Assembly: GCF_019798055.1 (NCBI RefSeq)
Contig: NZ_JAHOPH010000005.1
Span: 54,426 to 118,425, forward strand
Length of the DNA: 64,000 nt
Reading direction: 5' to 3'
Source of the DNA: Salsipaludibacter albus
GTDB lineage: Bacteria > Actinomycetota > Nitriliruptoria > Nitriliruptorales > Nitriliruptoraceae
A program made the position numbers and the translations under genes. Below the pieces are notes generated by a model. The model ran no database searches and was not told where the DNA came from. It worked only from the letters and a program-made list of their open reading frames with translations. Below are positions 52,001 through 61,000 of the stretch, one piece after another (within the stretch, counting starts at the first letter, position 1; each line of letters starts with the position of its first letter).

Positions 52001-55000
52001 GCGTGACCGGTGCCGGGGGCGTCGAAGATGTTCGCGTCCGGCTGGCCGAGCGCGAGGGGGTTGAGGATCGTCTTGAGGCGCAACTGGTTCGGGCCCAGCG
52101 TGCCGCCCGCCAGGTCGACGTAGTACACGCCGCCGTTCTTGAGCCCACCGATCGCACCGGTGCTCTCGTCCGCGGCCGTCGCCGGGTCGTCCAGGACACC
52201 GCCGGAGTAGTAGACGACCTTGTCGCCGTCCTCGAGGCCGTGGGCGTAGGGCAGCGTGATCACGTCGGTGGTCGTGTTCACGTCCGTGCTCGGCCGGAAC
52301 CGCGTCTCGGTGATCGTCGAGCTCGAGGTCCCGGTGGCTGCCGGCAGCGTCAGCGTCCCCTTGGCGACGACGATGCTGTTCGCCCCGATCCATGACTCGG
52401 TGGTCTTGGTCACGACCGGGACGGCGGCCGCGGCGCCGATGCTCGCCGTGCCCGAGACCGAGATGTTCCCGGAGATGGCCTGGAGTTCCGTGAACTCGCT
52501 CGCAGCCACCCGGATGCTGCCGTCGGCGGTCAGCAGCGAGCCGTCAGCGGGGTTGGGGCCACCGTCGACGTAGGCCTGGGTGGTGATGGTCAGGACCGAG
52601 ACGTCGGCGTTCACCGTGACGGCGGCGGTGCCCCCGACCGCGGCCCCGGCCGAGATCGACAGGATGTCCTCGGACGAGGTGGCGTCGACGGTGATGTTGC
52701 CACGGACCTCGACGTCGGCCGAGCGGCCGATCCAGGCACGCGTGTTCTTGGTGATGACCTGGACGTCGACCCCGACCCCGACACCGGCGGTGCCGCCGAT
52801 GGCGAGCGCGCCGGCGACCGAGTCGACGATCGTGGTGTCGCTGGCGCTCACCGCGACACCCTGCGACACGGCCGCCCCGGTGTTGTCGTCGTTGACCGTG
52901 GTGCCCGCGCCGAGGTAGGCCAGGGTCGTGTCGTCGGTGATGTGGACGCTGGCCGAGCCGGCCACCCCAGCAGTCTGGCCGCCGCCACCGCCGATGGCCA
53001 GCAGGAAGATGTCCTGCGACTGCGTGGCGGCCACCGTCAGGCCGATGGCGCCCTTGGCGGCCAGCGTCGCGTTCGCCGCGTTCGCACCTCCGGACGCCTC
53101 GGAGCCGACGAACGCGAGCACCGTCGAGGTGCGCACGAGGGTGGTGCTCGACACGCCGATGCCGGCGCTGGAGCCGAAGGCCAGGCCACCCGCGTAGAGC
53201 TGGATGTCGTCGGGGTCGGTCGCGGTCACGGCGAGGTCCCCGCCCGCGAGGACCGTGCCGGGACTGCCCGCGGTGCTGCCGATCGAGGCGCGCGTCCCGG
53301 TGGTCACGACCGCGACGATGACCGACGCGGAGATGCCAACCGACGTCGAGGCGCCCACCGAGGCGGCGACGGTGAGGATCTCCTCGCCCCCGATGGCGGC
53401 GATGGTCACGTCGTCGTCGAAGGTCGCCGTCGCACCGATGCCGAGCTCGGCCCGGGTGTCCTTGGTGACCACGTGGACCGCGATGCCGATGCCGATTCCG
53501 GCGTTGCCGAGCGTGCCACCGAGACCGCCGGCGCCGCCCTTGAGCTCGGTCGTCGACGACGCGGTGATCGACAGCCCCTGGTCGGCGCCCGGGGTGAGGC
53601 CGTCCTGGTTGATGTCGGCGTCGTCGCCGATCCGGGCGATCGTCGTGAAGGTCAGCACGTCGACGATGACCGAGCCACCCACGGCGACGCCACCGCTGTC
53701 GGCCGAGACGGCGCCGCCCAGGCCCAGCGAGGTGATCTCGACGTCGCCCACCAGCGGGATCTCGTCGCCCAGCGCCATCGGGGACAGCGACGACGTGGCG
53801 TCCAGCGCGATGGTGCCCGTCGCGTCGATGTCGGCGTCGTCACCGATCGTGGCCAGCGTGGAGACGGTGACGACGTTGACGGCCACCGCGGCGCCGACGG
53901 CCGTGTCGCCCAGGGCGCCGGAGGCAGCGAGGTTCTGCATGCCGACCGGCGAGGAGGCGTCCATCGTGACGTCGCCGTCGGAGGCCGTGATCGTGGCACC
54001 GCTGCCGATCGTCGCCTCGTTGACCAGGGTGACGATGTTGACGCCGACCGAGCCGGCGACCGCGGTGGAGCTGTTGGTCCCGCCGGCGGCGGCCACACCC
54101 CAGACGCGGAACTCGTTGACCGCGTCGGTGACGGTCGTGGCCGAGACGGTGACGCTCTCGCCCTCGAGGGTGGCGTTGGCGCCGACGGTCGCCGTCCCGG
54201 CCGCGTCGACGACGTTGACGCCGACGGCGGCACCGATGGCGGTGTCGGAGTCGATCGCGTAGCCGATCGCACGTGCCTCGCCGTCCACGTGGTGGGTCGA
54301 GCTGACCTCGACGGGTCCGTTGGCGGCGGTCAGCGACAGTCCGGCCGCCACGAAGGCGCCCGACTGCGTGTCCTGGTTCTCGACCAGCACGTTGACCGCG
54401 ATGGAGGCCGCGACACCGGTGCCGCTGCTGCTGTTCCCGGTCTCGGACGACGACTGGCTGCTGGCCTCGTCGGTGCCCTCCGTCGAGTCCGGCAGGTCGG
54501 TGCTGCTGCCCGAGGTGTTGGGGTTGCCGTCGACCTGGTTCTCGGCCTGCTCGTCCGCGTTCGCACCCTCGTCGCTGTTGTCGGCCTTGCCCTTGGCGCC
54601 GGCGGTCGAGTTGGCGCTCGTCAGCGCCACGGAGGTGATGCGCACGGCGACGCCGTCGTCGCCGGAGAGGTCACGGAAGGTCGCGGCGAAGGTGTCGGTC
54701 ACCACGACGTTGACGGCGATCGCCGCGCCGACCGCGACGTTCTTGCCGCCGGCAGCGGCGTCGGCCTCGACCGAGGACGAGCCCCAGAAGTTCGCCTCGA
54801 CGGTGACCGCGCCGGTGGCCGCGACGCCCGTGCCGGTGCCGACGCGGGCGCGGGTCGTGACGGTCGAGATCGTCAGGCTGACCGCCGGCGCGACGCCGTT
54901 GCCCGAGCCGCCGGTCGCGTCCGCGCCGGCCGCGACCTCGTTCACGGCCTCCTGGAACGTGGACGCCTTCACGGTCAGGTCGTCGCTGCCGGTGAACGCG

Positions 55001-58000
55001 ACGCCGTCCGCGATGTCCGCCGTCGTCGTGACGGTCAGGACCTGGACGGCGACCGCGATGCCGACCCCGGTGGACCCACCCTTGACGCTGGCCTTGCCGG
55101 TGGCGATGTCGTGGTTGTTGCTCTGCGCCTCGATGGTGGAGTCGCCCGTGCCCGCGGCGACGGTCGCACCGGTCGGCACGATCGCCGTGGTCGTGACGGT
55201 GACGACGTTGACCGCGACGGCACCGCCGATGCCGACGTCGCCGTTGCTGCTCGCGCCGGCCTGCGCGGTCGCCGTGCCCTCGTGGGCGTGGAGGCGGAAC
55301 AGCTGGTTCGCGGCCGGGGAGGACGGCAGGAACGCGCCGCCGGCGACGGCGTCGTTGGCCGCGACCAGGTCCCACTCGTCGTCGACCTCGTCCCAGGTGT
55401 AGACGCCGGGAGCGTCGTCACCGTCGGCCTCGGTGAGGTGGACGTACGCGTCGTCCTCCGGGTCGAGGCGGAACAGGTCGTTGTTGCTCGGCGCACCCGG
55501 GTCGAACGGCAGGATGTCCAGCCCGATCGAGCCCTCCGGGAACGCCGAGCCCTGGTCGATGCTGCCACCGTGGACGACCCACGAGGCCCCGTCCCAGGTG
55601 TAGACGCCCGGCGCGTTGGCCCCGTCCTGGGCGGTGAGCAGGAAGGCGTCGCCGTTCTCGGCGGGTGCGGAGGTCGGCAGCGTGTCGCCCTCGGGGACGC
55701 GGACCCACTTCGCGTCCGAGGACTCCCCACCACCGAGGTCCTGCGAGGACTGGTACTGGTACAGCTCGACCTCCGGCAGCTCGTCGACCTGGTCGACGAG
55801 GACCCACTCGTCGTCCCCGTCGTCCCAGCGGCGGACCGGGTCGAGGGTCGAGGCCGCCATCAGGGCCTGGACGCTGACGCCGTTGGCGGTGACGGTGGTG
55901 TCCCCGAGCGTCGCGGTGTTGGTGACGGTCAGCACGTTGACGGCGACCGCGGCGGCGATCCCGGCGCTGTCCCCGGACACCTTGCCCTGGCCGTTGGCAT
56001 CGGCCCGGCCGTCGGCGTTCGCGGCCGCGCGGACGGTCACGGACCCGGCGGCGGTGATGGTCAGCCCGTCGAGGATGGTGGCGGTGGAGGTGGCCCCCGC
56101 GATGTTGACCGCGATGGCGGCCCCGACCGCGACCGGCGAGCTCGAGCCGTCGGCGTTGGCGGTGTCGGCCTGCTCACCGTCCGAGCCGGAGGACGCCTCG
56201 GCCGGCGCGGTCCCGCTGCCGCCGTTGGCGGTGGAGGTGGTGTCGGCGTGGTCGCGCTGGTTGGCGATCTCGGTGTTGGTGCTGTCCTCGGTCCCGGGGT
56301 CGGAGTCGCCCGGGGCACCCTCGGCGCTGGCGGTGGCGTCCGAGACGACCCGGCTGCGGCCGATCGCCTCGACCAGGACGTCGCCCCCGGCCGTGACGTC
56401 GCGCTGGAGCTCGGCCGTGAAGTCGTGGTCACCGATCGACAGCGCGAAGGCGATGCCCACCGCGGCGTCACCCGTGGACTCGGCGGCGCCCTTCGCCGTG
56501 GACGTGACCAGGTTGTCCGACGGGGGTGCGCGCGCGGCGATGGTCAGCGACCCGGTCAGGGTCAGCGGCCCGCGGGTCCCGTCGTCGGCCACGATGGCCG
56601 ACCGGCGGACGTTGGACAGGGTGATCGCGACCGACGGCGCGACGGCGACGCTCCCGGCCGCGCCGGCCTCGGCGTGGCTGGTCACGGAGTGGCCGCCGGT
56701 GGCCACCACGGACATGTCGGCCGCGCCGGTCGTGACCAGGGTCGCGGCGGCGTCGACCCGCGCGTCCACGAAGTCGTCGACCAGGGCGATCGCGACCGAG
56801 GCGCCGATGCCGGCGTCCTCGCCCTCGGCCTTGCCCTTCGGCGTGGCCTCCACGGTGGTCTCACCCGTCGAGGACGCCTCGATCGCGATGTCACCGCCGG
56901 AGACGGTCACCTCCGAGCCAGCCGCCAGTTCGGCGAGGTGGTGGACGTTGACGATGGCCAACCCGAGCGACAGCGCGACACTCACCCCGGCACCGGACGC
57001 ACCGGACACCGCGCTCGCGCCGAAGACCTGCTTCGCGTCGCCGAAGAAGGTGAGTTGGCCGGCCTCGACGGTCAGCCCACCGCCGGCGACGAGTGTGCCC
57101 AGCACCCGTGCCTGCGTCGTGACGTCGGCCAGCAGGATCGCGACGGCGACCCCGATGCCCGCGTCCGCCGACTCGGTGATCGCGGAACCGTCCGCGCTGG
57201 CCGTCGCGTCGCTGTTGGACAGCGCGCGCAGGGTCGTGGCACCCCCGCTGTCGATCGTCACGGTCGCGGGGATGGTCGCCAGCGCATTCGTCGTGGTGAG
57301 GTTGACGGCGACGCCGGCGGCGATGCTGATCGGCCCGGACTCGCTCTCGGCGGCCGGGTCCTCGGCGTCGCCGCTGTTGCCTCCGCCGGCGCTCTCGTCG
57401 GCCTGTGCGTCGGCCTGGTTGCGCTCGCCACCGATGATCTCGTTGAGGCCCGCCTCGCTCTCGCCATCGCCGTCCCCGTCGCCGGCCGCAGGCTCCTCCG
57501 AGGGGCTCGCGCCCTTGGCCGACGCGACCGCGGTGGCGGAGGTCTCCGACTGCAGGATCGCCTCGATGGTGACGTCGCCGCCGGCGGTGACGTCGCGCTG
57601 GGTCGTGGCGATCGCCTCGTGGGTGGCGAAGGTCAGCGCGACCGCGATGCCCAGGGAGAGGTCGCCGGCCGACTCGGCCGCGCCCGCGGCGGAGGTGTGT
57701 GCCGCCGTCGCGGCGGTCGACATGTCGGCACGGATGGCGACGTCACCCGACGCGACCAGGCCACCCCCGGCACCGGCCCCGATCTGTGCGGTCCGGCTGA
57801 CGTTGGAGATGGTGATGGCGACCGCCGGGACGATCGCGATGCCGTCCGACGACGCCCCCGCCTGGGCCGTCGTGGTCGTGTGGTGGCCACCGAGCGCCTC
57901 GATGCTGACCGCGCCCGTGCCGGACAGGGTCGCGTCGGCACTGTCGGCGACCTCGGCGACGGCGTGGTCGTTGACGATCGCCAGCGCGACCGAGATGCCG

Positions 58001-61000
58001 ATGCCGAGGTCGCCACTGGACGTCTTCGGGCGCGGGGTCGCCGAGGCGATCGTGCGACCGTTGGAGCGAGCCCGCAGGACCAGGTCCTCGCCGCCGCTGA
58101 CCACGACCACCGCGTCGCCGGTGATCGCACCGCGCGTGTCGATGGTCGCGATGGCCAGCCCGAACGAGACCGCCAGGGCGACGTCGGCACCGCTCGCACC
58201 CGAGACGGCGAGCGCCTGGGTGTCATGCTCGGCCAGGCGGACGAGGTCACCCTCGGACGGCGAGTCCGGCCACGCGACGACCGTGGCGATGTCGGCGTCG
58301 ACCAGGTCGTGGACCCGGGTCCAGTCGTTGGCCGTGGCGTCGTACTGGTAGACCCCGGCCTCGTCGTCGCCGTCGTCGGTCCGCAGCTCGAACCACGCGT
58401 CGTCGACGGGCTCGAGGACGACCAGGTCGCCGTCGTCCGGCTCGTCCGGGAAGGTGCTCGCGTCGTCGATCGCCACCCAGGTCGTGGTGCCACCGTCGAA
58501 GCGGTAGTGGCCGGGGGCGTTGCCGTCGTCGGTGGCGGTCAACCGGAACAGGTCACCATCGGTGGCACCGGCGGTCTCGGGCAGCTCCTCGCCGTCGTCG
58601 ACGTCGTCGACCTCCTGCCACTCCCCGTCGGCCTCGACCCAGCGATACAGCGTGCGCTGGACCAGCTCGTCGCCCCGGTCGACGCGGACGAAGCGCGTCC
58701 CGTCGAAGCGCTGCAGCTGGTCGCTGTCGGAGGTCGTCATGTCCGCCGTGGCCTCGAGGCCGGCCGCGGTCACGTCGCCCGCGACGATCGCGATGTTGGT
58801 GACGTCGTTGAGCGTGATCGCGACACCCAGGCCCACCGCGGCGCTGCCACCGCCGTCCGCCGCGCCACCGTCGGCAGTCGACTGGCCGTCCGCATTGGCC
58901 GACGAGCGAGCGGCCACCGTGCCACCGGTGGCGGTGATGGTCACGCCGTCGGGGACCGTGGCGCTCGCGGTCGTGGTGACCAGGCTGACGGCGACCGCGG
59001 CCGCGACGTTGATCGAGCCCTGCGAGGACTCCGCGTCGGGCGCGTCCTGCGTGGTGCCCTCACCGCCGTTGTCGGCGGCCTGGCCGCTCGCACCGTCGCG
59101 CTCGGCGTTGACGAGCTCGTTGACCCCGCCCTGGTTGCCCTCGTCCTCCGAGCCGTCCTCCTCACCGTCTTCCGCCGGGTCGGGGTCGTTCTCGCCACCC
59201 ATGGCCGACGCGACGGCCTCGGTCTCGACGTGGGTCCGGCCGAACGCCTCGAAGGTGACGTCGCCGCCGGCGACGACGTCGCGCTCCGTCGTGGCCACGT
59301 AGTCGTGGTAGACGAACGACAGCGCGACCGCGATCCCGACGGCGGCGTCCCCGGTCGACTCGGTCGATCCCTGCGCCGTCGTGATGACGTCGTTGGTCGC
59401 CGGAGGCGCGCGACCCGCGACCGTGAGCGACCCGGACAGGTCGAGCGCCGGGTCGGAGCTGCCCAGCACCCGGCCCGTGCGCGAGACGTTGGAGATCACG
59501 ACCGCGACCGCCGGGGCGAGGGCGACGCCACCCTTGGCCCCGGCACGTGCCGTGGTCGTCGACGAGTGCCCGCCACCCGCGGCGACCGTGACGTCGCCGC
59601 CGATCGGCGTCAGGAACGACGTGGCTGCGGGGATCTCGGCGAGCGCGCGGTCGGTCACCAGGTTGAGCGCAACCGACCCGCCGACACCGAAGTCCGTGCC
59701 CTCGGCCGGCTCGTGCGGCAACGCCTCGGCGGTGGTCTCCGCCCGGCTGTCGGCCGTGATGCTGATGTCGCCGGTCGAGGTCACGGTCGCGACGTTGGGC
59801 GTCGGGTCGGCGACGTCACGCAGCAGCGCCTGGGTCGTCACGTTGGAGATCGCCAGGGCGAGCGAGATCGCGATGCCCACGTCACCGGCGGAGGCTCCCG
59901 AGACGGCCTTCGCCCCGAGCGTGTGGGTGGTGTCGCCGAAGTACTCGGTCATGTCGGCGTCGACCACCAGCCCGCCGGACACGATCGTGCCGGCCACGGT
60001 CGCCCGGGTGACGATGGTCGCGAGGTTGATCGCCACCGCGACGCCGATGCCCACCGTGCCACCGTCGACCGCCGAGCCGTCGGCGCTCGCCGCCGCATCG
60101 GTGTTGGCGGTCGCACGCACCGTGACGGCACCGGTCGCCGTCACCGTCACGCCGGCGGGGATCGTCGCGGTCGCGGTGGTGTCGGTGAGGTTGACGGCGA
60201 TCGCGGCGGCGACGGCGATCGGGCCGGACTGCTCGGACTCGGCCTCGGGGGTCTCGCCGGTGGTGCTGCCCTGGGCACCCTCGGCGGCGGCCTGGTTGTC
60301 GGCGGCGGCCCGCTCGCGGTCGGCCAGCTCGTTGACGCCGCTCTCGGCCTCGGCGTCGCCGTCGTCGGCGCCGGTGTCCTCCGAGTCCTGGCCCGCCGCC
60401 GAGGCGACCGCCGTGGCGGACGTCGAGGACTGGCCGATCGCCTCGAGGGTGACGCCACCGCCGGAGGTCACGTCGCGCTCGACGATCGCGGTGACCTCGT
60501 GGGTCGCGAACGTCAGGGCCAGCGCGACGCCGATCGCGGCGCTGCCGGCCGCGGATGCCGCGCCCTTCGCCGTCGTGTGGGCACCGGTCTCGGCGGTGTT
60601 CGCGCGGGCGGCGACGACCAGGTCGTCGCCGGTGGTCAGCAGTGCGCCGGTCCCGACCCGGGCGGTGCGGTCGACGTTGGAGATCGTGATCGCCACCGAC
60701 GGGACCAGGGCGACCCCGTCGGAGGAGGCGCCCGCCTCGGCCGTGGTGGTGGACGTGTGCCCGCCGGACGCCGCCACCGTCGCGGCACCCGCCGACGACA
60801 GGTCGACGGTCGCGCCGTCAGCGATCTCGGCAAGCGCCGCGTCGTCCACGATCGCCAGGGCGACCGCGGCGCCCACGCCGACATCGCCGCCCACGACGAT
60901 CTCGCGCGGTCGAGCGACCACCGTGGTCGCGGCGTTGGACCGGGCGGCGACGGTCACCGCCCCACCACCGGTGACGGTGACGTCGGCGGTCGGGGCCAGG

